NCBI GenBank assembly: GCA_946481735.1
Contig: CAMLOU010000030.1
Coordinates: 1 to 33,932, forward strand
DNA length: 33,932 bases
Reading direction: 5' to 3'
Source: an uncultured Cellvibrio sp.
GTDB lineage: Bacteria; Pseudomonadota; Gammaproteobacteria; Pseudomonadales; Cellvibrionaceae
In this document: in pieces, positions 8,575 to 17,895 of the stretch
Numbering within the stretch: the stretch's first letter is position 1
How the letters are laid out: each line of letters begins with the position of its first letter
Translations under genes and position numbers: made by a program
Notes under the pieces: model-generated
The model's input: only the letters and a program-made list of their open reading frames with translations
What the model was told of the DNA's origin: nothing
Databases searched by the model: none

Positions 8575-11079
8575 TTACGCCAGGCTGATGAGTTCGAGTT
8601 TTACTGCACACTTTTTGAAATCCGTCTGCAGTGATATGGGATCGGTCGCGTCCAGCGTGACTTTATTGACCAGCCGGTTGGCATCAAAAAAGGGAACATA
8701 AACCAACCCGCGTGGCGGCTTGACCCGGCCCCGGGTTTCCACGCGCCCCCGCATGGAACCGCGCCGGCTGATCACCCGGACTTCACTGCCGCGCCGGAAA
8801 CCGAGTTCGCGCGCATCTTCATAATGCATGTAGATCATTGCCTGGGGGACAGCCGCGTTAAGCTCCGGCACGCGTTGGGTCATGGAGCCGGTGTGCCAGT
8901 GTTCCAGCACGCGTCCGGTGCTAAGCCAAAAGGGATATTCCTTGTCCGGCGACTCCGCCGGCGGTTCATAGGGCAGGGCAAAGATCAGCGCGCGCTTGTC
9001 TTCATGACCGTAAAACTGCACCCCGCTGCCTTCGGCCACATAAGGATCGTAGCCTTCGCGGAAACGCCAGCGGGTTTCCTTGCCGTCCACCACCGGCCAG
9101 CGCAGGCCGCGTTCCTGGTGATAGCGATCAAAGGGCGCCAGGTCGTGGGCTTTGCCGCGACCGAAGCGCGCATATTCTTCGAACAAACCTTTCTGCACAT
9201 AAAACCCGAACGCCTTGGCTTCATCATTGCGATAGCCGGCCTCGATATCGGCCAGCGGGAACTGGTCTACCTGGCCGTTGGCGAATAACACCTGATAGAG
9301 GGTTTTGCCGCGATAATCCGGCGCCTTGGCTAGCAGATCTTCTGGCCAGACATCATCGGTTTTCAGGCGTTTGGAAAATTCGATCAACTGCCACAAATCC
9401 GAGCGCGCCTCACCCGGCGGCGGTACCAGTTGATGCCAGAATTGCGTGCGGCGCTCGGCGTTACCAAAGGCGCCTTCTTTCTCCACCCACATGGCCGCCG
9501 GCAGGATCAAATCGGCCGCCTGCGCTGAAGCCGTGGGATAGACATCGGACACAATCACAAACGCTTTCGGGTTACGCCAGCCGGGCAGGGTTTCCTGCAT
9601 GATATTCGGCCCGGCCTGCACGTTGTTGCACACTTGCGTCCAGTAAACGCGCACCACGCCGTCTTTCAATTTGCGACTTTGGGTTACGGCCGCAAAACCC
9701 ACTTTGTCGGGGATGGTGCCGGGCGGGAGCTTCCAGATGTCTTCGGTTTTGGCGCGATGCTTGGGATTGGTGACGAGCATGTCTGCCGGCAAACGATGGG
9801 AGAAGGTGCCCACTTCCCGCGCTGAGCCGCAGGCAGACGGCTGGCCCGTCAGGGAAAAAGGGCTGTTGCCCGGCTCGCTGATCTTGCCGGTCAGCAGGTG
9901 CAGGTTGTACACCATGTTGTTGGCCCAGACGCCGCGCGTATGCTGGTTAAAACCCATGGTCCACAACGACATGACTTTTACCTTAGGGTCCGCATACAAC
10001 TCCGCCAGTTTCCTGAGCCGTTCAGCGGGCACGCCGGTTTCTTCAGCCGCGTGCTCCAGGGTGTAAGGCCGCACAAAGGCCGCGAAGTCTTCAAAGTTAA
10101 TGTCGGTCCAGGTGTTGGCCTTGTCCGCGCCTTTTGCGTTGACCTGACGCGGATCTTCCGGGCGCAAGCCATAGCCGATGTCATCCTGCCCGCGCACAAA
10201 GCGCGTATGTTTATTGACAAAGTCGCGGTTCACCTTGTCGTTCTGGATGATGTAGTTGGCGATGTAATTGAGGATGATTAAATCCGTGTGCGGCTTGAAG
10301 ATGATCGGAATATCCGCCAGCTCAAAACTGCGCGTTTCGTAGGGCGACATCGCCACCACTTTCACATGTTCGAAGGACAGCCGCCGGTCCGTGATGCGAC
10401 TCCACAGAATCGGATGCATCTCCGCCATGTTTGCACCCCAGAGGACAAACGCATCGGCATGTTCAATATCGTCATAGCAACCCATGGGTTCGTCGATGCC
10501 GAAGGTCCGCATAAAGCCGCCCACCGCCGACGCCATACAATGACGTGCATTGGGGTCGAGGTTATTGCTGCGCAGGCCGCCTTTAAACAGTTTGCTGGCG
10601 GCATAGGCTTCCCAGATAGTCCACTGCCCGGAGCCGAGCATGGCCACACTTTCCGGCCCGGATTCACGCAGCGCTTCTTTAAACTTTTGCGCCATGATGT
10701 CGAACGCCTGGTCCCAGGTCACCGGCGCAAAATCGCCCTGCTTGTCGTACTTGCCGTCTTTCATGCGCAACAGCGGTGTTCGCAAACGATCACCGCCATA
10801 CATGATCTTGGAAAGAAAATAACCTTTGATGCAATTCAGCCCGCGATTCACCTCAGCCTTCACGTCGCCGTGGGTGGCAACCACCTGGTCATCTTTGGTC
10901 GCCACCATCACGCCGCAGCCCACGCCGCAAAAACGGCATGGCGCCTTGTCCCATTTGAGCGTGGTTAATTCGCGGTTGGTGATAAGGTTGGTCGCGCTGG
11001 CGGGTAAGGGGACGCCGATGACGGCTGCGGCTACGGCAGCAGCATGGGCTTTGGCAAATTCGCGGCGGGAAATTGTCAT
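8575..11079 (-). CDS. napA: Periplasmic nitrate reductase catalytic subunit NapA
   Basis: Molybdoenzyme that reduces nitrate to nitrite in the periplasm. It is 834 aa (E. coli NapA is 828). The N-terminus carries a twin-arginine signal (SRREFAK, then a hydrophobic stretch to ASA at about residue 29). The [4Fe-4S] cysteines are C48, C51, C55 and C83, followed by Lys85 in CIKG. The molybdenum ligand is Cys181 in [10 protein letters not shown]. The start overlaps the napD stop as ATGA, indicating translational coupling with its signal-peptide chaperone. Confidence 0.97.
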   Translation of the reverse strand: MTISRREFAKAHAAAVAAAVIGVPLPASATNLITNRELTTLKWDKAPCRFCGVGCGVMVATKDDQVVATHGDVKAEVNRGLNCIKGYFLSKIMYGGDRLRTPLLRMKDGKYDKQGDFAPVTWDQAFDIMAQKFKEALRESGPESVAMLGSGQWTIWEAYAASKLFKGGLRSNNLDPNARHCMASAVGGFMRTFGIDEPMGCYDDIEHADAFVLWGANMAEMHPILWSRITDRRLSFEHVKVVAMSPYETRSFELADIPIIFKPHTDLIILNYIANYIIQNDKVNRDFVNKHTRFVRGQDDIGYGLRPEDPRQVNAKGADKANTWTDINFEDFAAFVRPYTLEHAAEETGVPAERLRKLAELYADPKVKVMSLWTMGFNQHTRGVWANNMVYNLHLLTGKISEPGNSPFSLTGQPSACGSAREVGTFSHRLPADMLVTNPKHRAKTEDIWKLPPGTIPDKVGFAAVTQSRKLKDGVVRVYWTQVCNNVQAGPNIMQETLPGWRNPKAFVIVSDVYPTASAQAADLILPAAMWVEKEGAFGNAERRTQFWHQLVPPPGEARSDLWQLIEFSKRLKTDDVWPEDLLAKAPDYRGKTLYQVLFANGQVDQFPLADIEAGYRNDEAKAFGFYVQKGLFEEYARFGRGKAHDLAPFDRYHQERGLRWPVVDGKETRWRFREGYDPYVAEGSGVQFYGHEDKRALIFALPYEPPAESPDKEYPFWLSTGRVLEHWHTGSMTQRVPELNAAVPQAMIYMHYEDARELGFRRGSEVRVISRRGSMRGRVETRGRVKPPRGLVYVPFFDANRLVNKVTLDATDPISLQTDFKKCAVKLELISLA

Positions 11080-11366
11080 AGGGGGCCAGCCTCCTCATTC
11101 AAAATTTCGTGATACACGAGCGCCGCGTTAAGCGCGCCGGGTTGTGCGGTAATGTCATCAATGAGATTCAGAATGGCCTGCTCCTGGGCTGCCTCTATCA
11201 CAATCACCAGCTTGCCCTGATCACTGACTGCATGAATCTCCACGCCGGGTTTTGTTTCCAGCCAGCGCTGGATATCCAGCACCGCAAAGGGGTGCACATG
11301 CGCAATGACACTGGCGATGTGCACCATGTGCGGCGGTTGGTGTAACGGAATTAATTCAGCAGACAC
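11076..11366 (-). CDS. napD: NapD, chaperone for the NapA Tat signal
   Basis: Cytosolic chaperone that binds the NapA twin-arginine signal until cofactor insertion is complete. About 96 aa with the family pattern: [12 protein letters not shown] early, [19 protein letters not shown] in the middle and ALVYHEI near the end. The frame opens at TTG 11372, but AAGGA abuts that codon; the GTG at 11366 sits 6 nt after AAGGA and is the better start. The stop overlaps the napA start by 4 nt. Confidence 0.92.
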   Translation of the reverse strand: MSAELIPLHQPPHMVHIASVIAHVHPFAVLDIQRWLETKPGVEIHAVSDQGKLVIVIEAAQEQAILNLIDDITAQPGALNAALVYHEILNEEAGPL

Positions 11367-11402
11367 GGGCAATCCTTATTCCATGAAGAAAAATGTGCAG
11401 GC

Positions 11403-11576
11403 TTAGAGAGGGCCGGGTGGGCCGGCAAAGAGCTGATACATCCACACCACAAAACCATAGCCGCCAACAATAGCGACACTGAGGATAGGAAATAAAAACA
11501 CGATAATAAAAATAAACAGGCGCCATTCCTGGCGCCGCTGTTCCTGATCGGCTTGGGCAAGCTGAGGTTTCTGCAT
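11403..11576 (-). CDS. napE: NapE small membrane protein
   Basis: A 57-aa protein starting at ATG 11576 (MQKPQLAQADQEQRRQEWRL...) with one hydrophobic helix (about residues 20-47) and the family-typical ending YGFVVWMYQLFAGPPGPL. NapE is a short integral membrane protein of unknown function found first in Pseudomonas/Paracoccus-type nap operons. It is preceded by AAGGGG about 8 nt before the ATG and followed 36 nt later by napD. It marks the true first gene of the napEDABC operon. Confidence 0.92.
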   Translation of the reverse strand: MQKPQLAQADQEQRRQEWRLFIFIIVFLFPILSVAIVGGYGFVVWMYQLFAGPPGPL

Positions 11577-11660
11577 CACTGCGACCCCTTATTGGTGTAA
11601 CAACGGTTTTGTGAGGATAGTTGAGAAAAAATACTTTTCAAAAAGGAATAGCGGGTGAAA

Positions 11661-11674
11661 TTGATTTACATCAA
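11661..11674 (-). promoter_or_regulatory. FNR/Anr box upstream of napE
   Basis: TTGATTTACATCAA is a perfect TTGAT-N4-ATCAA palindrome, the consensus for FNR/Anr. It overlaps the stop codon of the MFS gene and lies about 85-98 bases upstream of the napE ATG. An AT-rich stretch 34-37 bases downstream could provide the -10 element. Anaerobic activation of nap is a reasonable inference. Confidence 0.75.
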
Positions 11675-12889
11675 AATTTCCGTGAAATAAACCCGCCGGA
11701 TCTGCGGCAATTTCACTAATACCATCACGCCAAACACTGCCGCTGCTGCACCGAGCAACCATTGCAGATTCACCCACTGCGCACAGGCGCCGAAGATAAA
11801 TGCGCCCAAAGCCGGGCCGGCGCGAAAGATCAAACCGTACAACGCCATCACCCGACCCTTCATTGCCGGTTCACTCAAGGTTTGCGCCATGGTTTGCATA
11901 CCGATATTACACACCACATGAAAAATACCGGCGATGGCGATGATAAAAACCACCCATTCCAGTTGCGTGGTGAATGAAAAAATCATCAGGGTCGCAGCAA
12001 TACCGACGGCGGAGCCAAAGGTAATTTTTATGAGATGGTCTGCCGGTTTGGCTTTTAACATCCATACGGCACCGAGCAGGGCGCCGAAGCCTTGCGCGCT
12101 CATCAGCCAGGACAGGGTTTGCGGACCGCCGCGCAAGATATCCCCCGCAATCGCAGGAAATAATTCGCTGAACGGCCGCGCCAGCAACGCAAAACCCAGC
12201 GCCAGCGCAAATAACGTAGCAATCACTGGCGTGTGACGAATATAGGAAAAACCGGAATGGATGTCGTGCAGGATATGCACGGTGCGCGGTGATAAACCCG
12301 GCCGATTGATGTGGCGGCGTACCCACACGATGACGGTCACCAAGGCAATAAACGAAAAGGCATTGATCAGAAATACCTGCTCGATATGGCCGGTCACCAT
12401 CACCACGCCGGCAATCGCCGGGCCGAGGCTGCGCGCAAGATTCACGGCAATGGAATTGGTGGCAATGGCCTGCGACATGCGCTCCGGCGGCGCCAGTGAA
12501 CCAATGACCAACATACGCACCGGTTGATTAAAACCTTGCACACTGGCGTCGGTGATTGCCCAGGCGAGTAATAACCAGATGGTCACCACACCGCTGGCCG
12601 TCATGGCCCAGAGGATCAGCGTCAATACAATCAGCAGGGTTTGGGTGAGCAACATCAGGCGAAAAGGATTACTGCGATCTGTCACTGCACCGGCGAAGGG
12701 GGCGACCCATAAGGCCGCAATTAAATCGCTCATCGCGATGGCGCCCACCCAGGCGGGCGAATGCGTCAGCTCCCAGGTCAACCAACCCACGGCCGTTTTT
12801 TGCATCCAGCTACCGAGCGAGGATAAACCGTGCCCGGTGCTGAAGATCACAAAGTAGGGAATGCCATGGCGGGTCGCTAATGAATTCAT
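11666..12889 (-). CDS. MFS transporter, EntS-like (MFS_3) type
   Basis: 407-aa inner-membrane protein with about 12 hydrophobic segments. The N-terminus with STGHGLSSLGSWMQKTAVGWLTWELTHSPAWVG, then APFAGAVTDRSN (motif A position), and RSLGPAIAGV are typical of the EntS/MFS_3 exporters. The substrate is unknown. ATG 12889 has AGAGG about 4 nt upstream. It lies just upstream of napE in the same direction, but the FNR box at its 3' end suggests nap has its own promoter. hemH lies upstream across two palindromic repeats. Confidence 0.85.
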   Translation of the reverse strand: MNSLATRHGIPYFVIFSTGHGLSSLGSWMQKTAVGWLTWELTHSPAWVGAIAMSDLIAALWVAPFAGAVTDRSNPFRLMLLTQTLLIVLTLILWAMTASGVVTIWLLLAWAITDASVQGFNQPVRMLVIGSLAPPERMSQAIATNSIAVNLARSLGPAIAGVVMVTGHIEQVFLINAFSFIALVTVIVWVRRHINRPGLSPRTVHILHDIHSGFSYIRHTPVIATLFALALGFALLARPFSELFPAIAGDILRGGPQTLSWLMSAQGFGALLGAVWMLKAKPADHLIKITFGSAVGIAATLMIFSFTTQLEWVVFIIAIAGIFHVVCNIGMQTMAQTLSEPAMKGRVMALYGLIFRAGPALGAFIFGACAQWVNLQWLLGAAAAVFGVMVLVKLPQIRRVYFTEILM

Positions 12890-12934
12890 GAACCTCTTGA
12901 CCAGTAAACTCCTTTGTTTACGCCGCGAGGGTGG

Positions 12935-13018
12935 TGTCGGGTTACGCTGCGCTAACCCGACCTACGGGAACACGCGCGTCCCACCATGTAGGTCGGATTA
13001 GCAAAGCGTAATCCGACA
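12935..13018. repeat. Pair of GTCGGATTA-type palindromic repeats (MFS/hemH gap)
   Basis: Copy one at 12935-12965 has GGGTTA/TAACCC arms. Copy two at 12988-13018 is in the opposite orientation with GGATTA/TAATCC arms and abuts the hemH stop codon. The two are separated by 22 bases, giving a head-to-head arrangement. Confidence 0.85.
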
Positions 13019-13019
13019 C

Positions 13020-14042
13020 TTACAACTTCTGGCGAATAATATCAACCAGCGCACTGATATGATCAGGGCGATCATTCAAGGCGGGAATGTAGTGATACGA
13101 CTCGCCGCCATGATGTAAAAAAATCTCCCGGTTCTGTTCCGCCAACTCTTCCAGAGTTTCCAGGCAATCTGCGCTGAAGGCAGGGGAAACTATCGCAATC
13201 TGTTTAATGCCCTGTGCGGGTAATGCTTCCAGCGTTTTATCGGTGTAAGGCTGCAACCACTCCGCGTAGCCAAAGCGCGACTGAAACGTCGATAAACACA
13301 CGTCTTTATCCAGCCCCAATTTTTCGGCGACCAGGCGTGTGGTCTTCATGCAAAAACAATAATAAGGATCGCCCAACTCCAGATTGCGCTTTGGCATACC
13401 GTGGTAAGAAAAAAGAATTTTTTGCGGCAAGCCCTGTGCATCAATATGTTCTTTAATACTCTGCGCCAGGGAATCGATATATAGCGGGTTATCGATATAA
13501 CCGTTAATAAAATCCACCGACGGCACCCAACGCCAGGTCATGAGTTCGCGCGCAACGGCATCGAACACAGAGCCGGTGGTGGGCGCGGCGTATTGCGGAT
13601 ACAACGGCAAGACAATGATGCGCCGAATACCGGCTTCACGAAATTCCCGCAACGCGCTGGCAATGGAGGGGTTGCCGTAACGCATGCCCAACTTGACGCT
13701 GACGTCGCTGCCTAACTCTTGTTGAACAGCGGCCTGCTGACGCTGGCTGATCGCCAGCAACGGCGAGCCTTCATCGGTCCAGATACTCTTGTACAAGGCG
13801 GCGGATTTTTTCGGGCGCACGCGCAGGATAATGCCATGCAAAATCAGCTTCCACGCCAGGGGCGGAATTTCAATGACGCGCGGGTCGGACAGAAATTCTG
13901 CAAGATAGGTGCGCACCGACGGTGTGGTGGGCGCATCCGGCGTACCCAGGTTCACCAGCAAAACCCCGGTGGTGACGCGCGGCGCCGTCTCTTTCCGGTG
14001 GAATAACGCATCAGCAGGTTGTTGCAGCGTGCTATAAGTCAT
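13020..14042 (-). CDS. hemH: Ferrochelatase HemH
   Basis: Inserts Fe2+ into protoporphyrin IX, the last step of protohaem synthesis; relevant to the haem-rich nap system next door, though haem b and c supply is general. 340 aa. It opens into GVLLVNLGTPDAPTTPSVRTYLAEFLSDPRV, the family signature. The metal-binding His214 is in LFSYHGMPKRNL and the acidic partner Glu295 in DCLETLEEL. Several cysteines (PYYCFCMKTT, DVCLSTFQSRFG) sit near the positions seen in proteobacterial ferrochelatases. ATG 14042 is preceded by GAGGAGG. The roughly 290-base gap upstream carries divergent promoters that I cannot assign confidently. Confidence 0.96.
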   Translation of the reverse strand: MTYSTLQQPADALFHRKETAPRVTTGVLLVNLGTPDAPTTPSVRTYLAEFLSDPRVIEIPPLAWKLILHGIILRVRPKKSAALYKSIWTDEGSPLLAISQRQQAAVQQELGSDVSVKLGMRYGNPSIASALREFREAGIRRIIVLPLYPQYAAPTTGSVFDAVARELMTWRWVPSVDFINGYIDNPLYIDSLAQSIKEHIDAQGLPQKILFSYHGMPKRNLELGDPYYCFCMKTTRLVAEKLGLDKDVCLSTFQSRFGYAEWLQPYTDKTLEALPAQGIKQIAIVSPAFSADCLETLEELAEQNREIFLHHGGESYHYIPALNDRPDHISALVDIIRQKL

Positions 14043-14336
14043 GAAGCCTCCTCGACAGGTTGCGAAAAAATAGCCGCTTATACCGGATAAATCCAGTAAA
14101 AGATCGCAATCGTGCTAATTGGTCACAAGCAGGTTGTTTGCGATCAGCCGGCGCTGATTGTGCGGAGAATTTTTGTTGCCGTGCCTTGATTTATATTCAC
14201 GCCTGATCCAGCCTTATAGTAAGCGCGTATAGCGTCAGTAACGCGTCGCTTTTGCCAAAGCTGCATCGCTCGTTATTACCGCGAACAGATGTTATTAACG
14301 CGTATCAATGCTGTCCTTTTTTGAAGGTGACTGATC

Positions 14337-14759
14337 GTGCGCAACTCGCCTGCTGCCAATAAATCCTCGACTGAAATTGTCTCGTTTGTGCTGGATAAAG
14401 CCACGTTGTTTTACGATGGCCAATGTCCCATCTGCCTGCGCGAAATGCACTGGCTCAATAAGTTCAAAGCGGCGGGATTGCAGTTAATCAATGTGCACGA
14501 CATGTTGAGTTTATCGGCGGATGAACGCGAACGTTTGCTGCGCCGTTTGCATTTGAAACAGGCAGACGGCCGTTGGTTGATGGATATGGATGCGAGTGTC
14601 GCCGCCTGGTCGTATACGCCATTTGGCTTCCTGTTGCGCCCCCTGCGTTGGCGCCTGTTCGCCCGGTTGGTGGATCATTTCTATGAGCGCTGGGCCGATA
14701 AACGTTACTGCCGCGTTTATGGCTGTTCCTTACCGCCGGGTACTGCTGGGAAATATTGA
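14337..14759 (+). CDS. DCC-family (DUF393) thiol-disulfide oxidoreductase-like protein
   Basis: 140 aa. The defining DxxCxxC motif appears as FYDGQCPICLREMHWL near residue 25-35, followed by a basic, aromatic-rich region and a C-terminal CRVYGCSL. Proteins of this family are predicted thioredoxin-like redox proteins; the name DCC comes from the motif. The start is GTG 14337 with GAAGGTGA about 7 nt upstream. It is divergent from hemH and convergent with the sugar dehydrogenase gene. Confidence 0.85.
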   Translation: MRNSPAANKSSTEIVSFVLDKATLFYDGQCPICLREMHWLNKFKAAGLQLINVHDMLSLSADERERLLRRLHLKQADGRWLMDMDASVAAWSYTPFGFLLRPLRWRLFARLVDHFYERWADKRYCRVYGCSLPPGTAGKY

Positions 14760-14771
14760 GAAAGAAAGCGA

Positions 14772-14797
14772 AGCGCCGGAATACTTCTTCCGGCGCT
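14772..14797. terminator. Hairpin between DCC gene and sugar dehydrogenase gene
   Basis: A perfect 10-bp stem AGCGCCGGAA (14772-14781) / TTCCGGCGCT (14788-14797) closes over a 6-nt loop in the 51-base convergent gap. T-runs are not adjacent on the plus side (the nearest is 14 bases on), so it is a possible bidirectional terminator only. Confidence 0.55.
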
Positions 14798-14810
14798 GTC
14801 ATCAAGGCAA

Positions 14811-15965
14811 TTATTTTTTGCTGGCGGGCTCAAGGCGATAAATCTTGCCGTTGTTTTCATCAGAAATCAGATACACAAAACCATCCGGCCCTTGCACCAC
14901 ATCGCGGAAACGCTCACCGACTTCTTCTTGCAGCAGGCGTTCTTCGTGGGTGATCTTGTCGCCATCCAGTACCAGGCGCGCCAGGGTTTGGCCGCGCAAC
15001 GCGCTTACCAATAAATTGCCTTTCCACTCAGGAAATTTATCACCGGTGTAAAACGTCATGCCCGCAATCGCGATGGACGGCACCCACTTGTGCAAGGGTT
15101 GCTCCATGCCTTCTTTGTGCGTGCCGATACCGATCTTGCCGCCGCCGTAATTTTCACCGTAGGTAATCACTGGCCAGCCGTAATTTTTTCCGGGCTCGTC
15201 CAGGTTAATTTCATCGCCGCCCTGTGGGCCGTGCTCGCCGGTCCAGAGTTTGCCGGTAGTGGGATGCAAGGCCGCGCCCTGCACATTGCGGTGACCGTAA
15301 GACCAGATCTCGGGCAAGGCACCTTCAGTTTTTACAAAAGGATTATCCTCCGGCACGCTGCCGTCGGGTTTGATGCGCACCACTTTGCCGTGGTGGTTAT
15401 CGAGGGTTTGGGCATCATCCATGCGCGAGTAGCGATCACCCAGGGTGACAAACATATTGCCGTCTGGCGTGAACACAATGCGCGATCCGAAGTGCGCCGT
15501 GCTGTCGAATTTTGGTTGCTGACTGAACACCACGGTCACGTCTTCCAGCGCATCGCCTTTTAATACGCCGTAAGCCACAGCCGTGCTGTTACCTTTGCCT
15601 TCTTTGGCCGGTTCAGAATACGCAAAATACACGCGCTTGCTGGTCGCGAAATCCGGTGCCACGGTGACATCCAGCAAGCCGCCCTGACCGCGCGCAATAA
15701 TCTCGGGTAGCCCTTTCAGGGCCGGGCCTTTGGTGCCATCTGCGTCAACAATGCGCATCTGGCCGCCGCGCTCGGTCACAATCATCTTGCCGCCTGGCAG
15801 GAAGTCCAGACCCCAGGGATTTTTCAATCCCTCGGTGACGGTGACCACGCGCAGCGGTGTGGTTTCTGTTTTGACATTGATCGTTTTACTGTGCGCCGCA
15901 CCGGCACCCAGCAGCAGGCCGAGTGCTACAGCGAGTAATGAATAGGAGCGGGTTAGGGTTTTCAT
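14811..15965 (-). CDS. PQQ-dependent aldose sugar dehydrogenase (YliI/sGDH family)
   Basis: Exported beta-propeller enzyme of 384 aa with a Sec signal ending near AGAAHS (residue 26). Conserved elements of the soluble glucose/sorbosone dehydrogenase family are present: LKNPWGLDFLPGG, the catalytic-type His158 in DSTAHFGSRI, YGHRN (224-228), TGEHGPQGGDEIN (242-254) and NYGWPVITYG. Enzymes of this type oxidise aldoses with PQQ in the periplasm; no PQQ synthesis genes are in this window. ATG 15965 has GGAGA about 7 nt upstream. Confidence 0.92.
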   Translation of the reverse strand: MKTLTRSYSLLAVALGLLLGAGAAHSKTINVKTETTPLRVVTVTEGLKNPWGLDFLPGGKMIVTERGGQMRIVDADGTKGPALKGLPEIIARGQGGLLDVTVAPDFATSKRVYFAYSEPAKEGKGNSTAVAYGVLKGDALEDVTVVFSQQPKFDSTAHFGSRIVFTPDGNMFVTLGDRYSRMDDAQTLDNHHGKVVRIKPDGSVPEDNPFVKTEGALPEIWSYGHRNVQGAALHPTTGKLWTGEHGPQGGDEINLDEPGKNYGWPVITYGENYGGGKIGIGTHKEGMEQPLHKWVPSIAIAGMTFYTGDKFPEWKGNLLVSALRGQTLARLVLDGDKITHEERLLQEEVGERFRDVVQGPDGFVYLISDENNGKIYRLEPASKK

Positions 15966-16132
15966 TTATCGTCTCCGATGACGGTTGCAGTGATTCGGCA
16001 GGTTAACAAAGGCGCGCCGCCGGTCGCAACGGGCGCAGCTTTAAGAAGTGTATAGATGCGCCTGAGCGCCGCGCGATAGATGTGGTAGGCTCATCACCCA
16101 CATCAACGCCACCCACATGAAAGGAGAAGCCT

Positions 16133-16675
16133 ATGGCCCGCACACCCTCAACCATGGTTGCCCTCGGCAGCGCTGCCGCTGATTTTCGTTTGTTCAATCC
16201 CGCTAACAATCAGCAGGTCGCGCGCGATGATCTGCGCAAAGCCAAAGGCTTGTTGGTCATCTTTATGTGTAACCACTGCCCCTTTGTTAAACACATCCTT
16301 GAAGGGTTACGTGCCCTGGGGCGTGATTACCGCGACAGCGAGATCGGCCTGGTTGCCATCAGTTCCAACGATGCCGAACAATATCCCGATGACGCGCCGG
16401 AAAAAATGCCGCAACTCAACCTCGGCATAACCTATCTTTATGATGAAACCCAACAAGTTGCCAAGGCTTACGATGCCGCCTGTACGCCGGATTTTTTCTT
16501 ATACGATGGTGATCTGCAATTGGTTTATCGCGGTCAGTTTGACGATGCCCGGCCGGGCAATGACGTACCGGTTACCGGTAAAGATTTGCGTGCAGCAATG
16601 GATGCACTATTGGAAGGAAAGCCTGTATCACCGAGCCAGGTGCCGAGCCTGGGCTGTAATATCAAGTGGAAGTAA
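16133..16675 (+). CDS. Thioredoxin-like (AhpC/TSA, redoxin) family protein
   Basis: 180-aa cytosolic protein of the redoxin class. After a short lead it has GLLVIFMCNHCPFVKH, with the CxxC-Pro pair at Cys46/Cys49 that replaces the usual thioredoxin CGPC. TPDFFLYDGDLQLVYRGQFDD corresponds to the cis-Pro strand region. Such CNHCPFVK proteins are widespread but their partners are not known. AAAGGAGAAG precedes the ATG. The gene ends just before a strong hairpin. Confidence 0.88.
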   Translation: MARTPSTMVALGSAAADFRLFNPANNQQVARDDLRKAKGLLVIFMCNHCPFVKHILEGLRALGRDYRDSEIGLVAISSNDAEQYPDDAPEKMPQLNLGITYLYDETQQVAKAYDAACTPDFFLYDGDLQLVYRGQFDDARPGNDVPVTGKDLRAAMDALLEGKPVSPSQVPSLGCNIKWK

Positions 16676-16681
16676 GGGTGC

Positions 16682-16717
16682 TGATGTTAAAGCTGCAACC
16701 TCGCAGCTTTAACATCA
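16682..16717. terminator. Strong hairpin terminator between the redoxin and NLP genes
   Basis: A perfect 15-bp stem, TGATGTTAAAGCTGC (16682-16696) / GCAGCTTTAACATCA (16703-16717), has a 6-nt loop; CTTTTTATTC follows about 9 bases later on the plus side. It lies in the 54-base convergent gap and probably serves both genes. Confidence 0.8.
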
Positions 16718-16729
16718 ATCGCTATCTTT

Positions 16730-17701
16730 TTATTCGCTGATTTGCTGGTGAATAGCAGGGTAGTTGGCTTCAAACTCTTTTGCCCGCGTCGCCCACACGT
16801 CATCCCAGGAAAACCAGGTATTCGCCCAGAAGGCATCACTGCGCGGGGCATTATCATTGGCTTTATTTAACACTTCCGCATCGTTACGGGTTTTAAAGGT
16901 CGCGCTGCCGAAGTTTGAATTTTCCAGCACCAATCGATATTGTCTGTTGGCGTTATAACGCGTCCACTCATCATTGCTCCATGACGCCACGGCGCGATAA
17001 TGGCTCAGGATATTGGGAGCATAAAATTCGCCCCAGTTACCCTGGAACTCGACATTATTTTTGTCAGTGCTGTTCGCAAAACGAAATGCGTGAGTGCCCG
17101 CGCCATCTTTATGGTAAACCACCAGCGCATGGGACCCCTGGGTTTGAATCTGGCTCATTGCTCTGGTGGTAAAGCTGCCGTGTGCGCTCACGGAAGTGTG
17201 TGAAACAAACGGAGCCTGATTATTAATTTTGCCCGTCCACACAATGACGGTTTCTACATCATGACGATGACCGGCCAGGAAAGAAAAACCCAGTGCCTGG
17301 TCTTTTTCAAAATACAGTTCATAAAAATGTGCACAGCGTTGGATGGTATTACCATCTTCGTTGGTGGTGCGGCACAGCTGGCGATGAACGGTATTCGCAT
17401 AATTTTCCCAGCCGGCATCCCGACATGCGCCCCACACAGTACCGGTTGCACCAAGGCCCGGATTCTGCCGCAAATTTTCATAACGATGAAACGGCGTAGC
17501 CGCATAGCAGCCATCAGAATCAAAGTCGAACTTGGGATGGAAATTCAGCACCTGCGCTTCATTGTATTTGGTAATCGCTGCATCCCAGCGAGGAAACTCA
17601 TCCGCCTGTGCTTGGCCGATACCGCTGGCCAAAGTCGCCAACAACAGGTAACCGGCCGACCGAAACATTACTGCTTGCTTTATGCCTGATAGAAATGACA
17701 T
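16730..17701 (-). CDS. Secreted Nep1-like protein (NPP1/NLP family)
   Basis: 323 aa from ATG 17701 with a Sec signal ending near QAQA (residue 33). The NLP hallmark heptapeptide GHRHDWE appears as GHRHDVE at residues 144-150, with the rest of the domain around it: FHPKFDFDSDGCYAATPFHR upstream, HGSFTTRAMSQ and HALVVYHKDGAGTHAFRFA downstream, and FSWDDVWATR near the end. Cys residues at about 65, 93, 110 and 123 could form disulfides. NLPs bind sphingolipids of plant membranes and many are cytolytic in dicots; whether this one is toxic is unknown. The frame extends upstream to 17788, but AAGGA about 8 nt before 17701 and the signal peptide fix the start. Confidence 0.9.
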   Translation of the reverse strand: MSFLSGIKQAVMFRSAGYLLLATLASGIGQAQADEFPRWDAAITKYNEAQVLNFHPKFDFDSDGCYAATPFHRYENLRQNPGLGATGTVWGACRDAGWENYANTVHRQLCRTTNEDGNTIQRCAHFYELYFEKDQALGFSFLAGHRHDVETVIVWTGKINNQAPFVSHTSVSAHGSFTTRAMSQIQTQGSHALVVYHKDGAGTHAFRFANSTDKNNVEFQGNWGEFYAPNILSHYRAVASWSNDEWTRYNANRQYRLVLENSNFGSATFKTRNDAEVLNKANDNAPRSDAFWANTWFSWDDVWATRAKEFEANYPAIHQQISE

Positions 17702-17895
17702 CACGTTTTCCTTAGTGGTTATGGATATTGGTGACGGCATTCTACAAACGTAATCATGACAACTTGTTGACGAGGCCCGGTGAGTCAAGCAGTGAGAAAT
17801 GAAGAAAAAGAAAGAAGGGGCTCAGCGGGGTTTTCCGCCGAGTTTTTGAAATATGAAGTGATAAAAAACGTAATAATTTTTACATCAGGATTTCA

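Noticed and set aside
10288..10968. 226-aa open frame antisense to napA
   Set aside because: It lies wholly within the intact napA coding sequence, has a His-rich low-complexity translation typical of antisense GC-rich DNA, and lacks a ribosome-binding site.
17821..17847. Hairpin CTCAGCGG/CCGCCGAG followed by TTTTTG read as a terminator
   Set aside because: The T-run is on the plus strand while both flanking genes are on the minus strand; the stem also has a mismatch, so its role is unclear.
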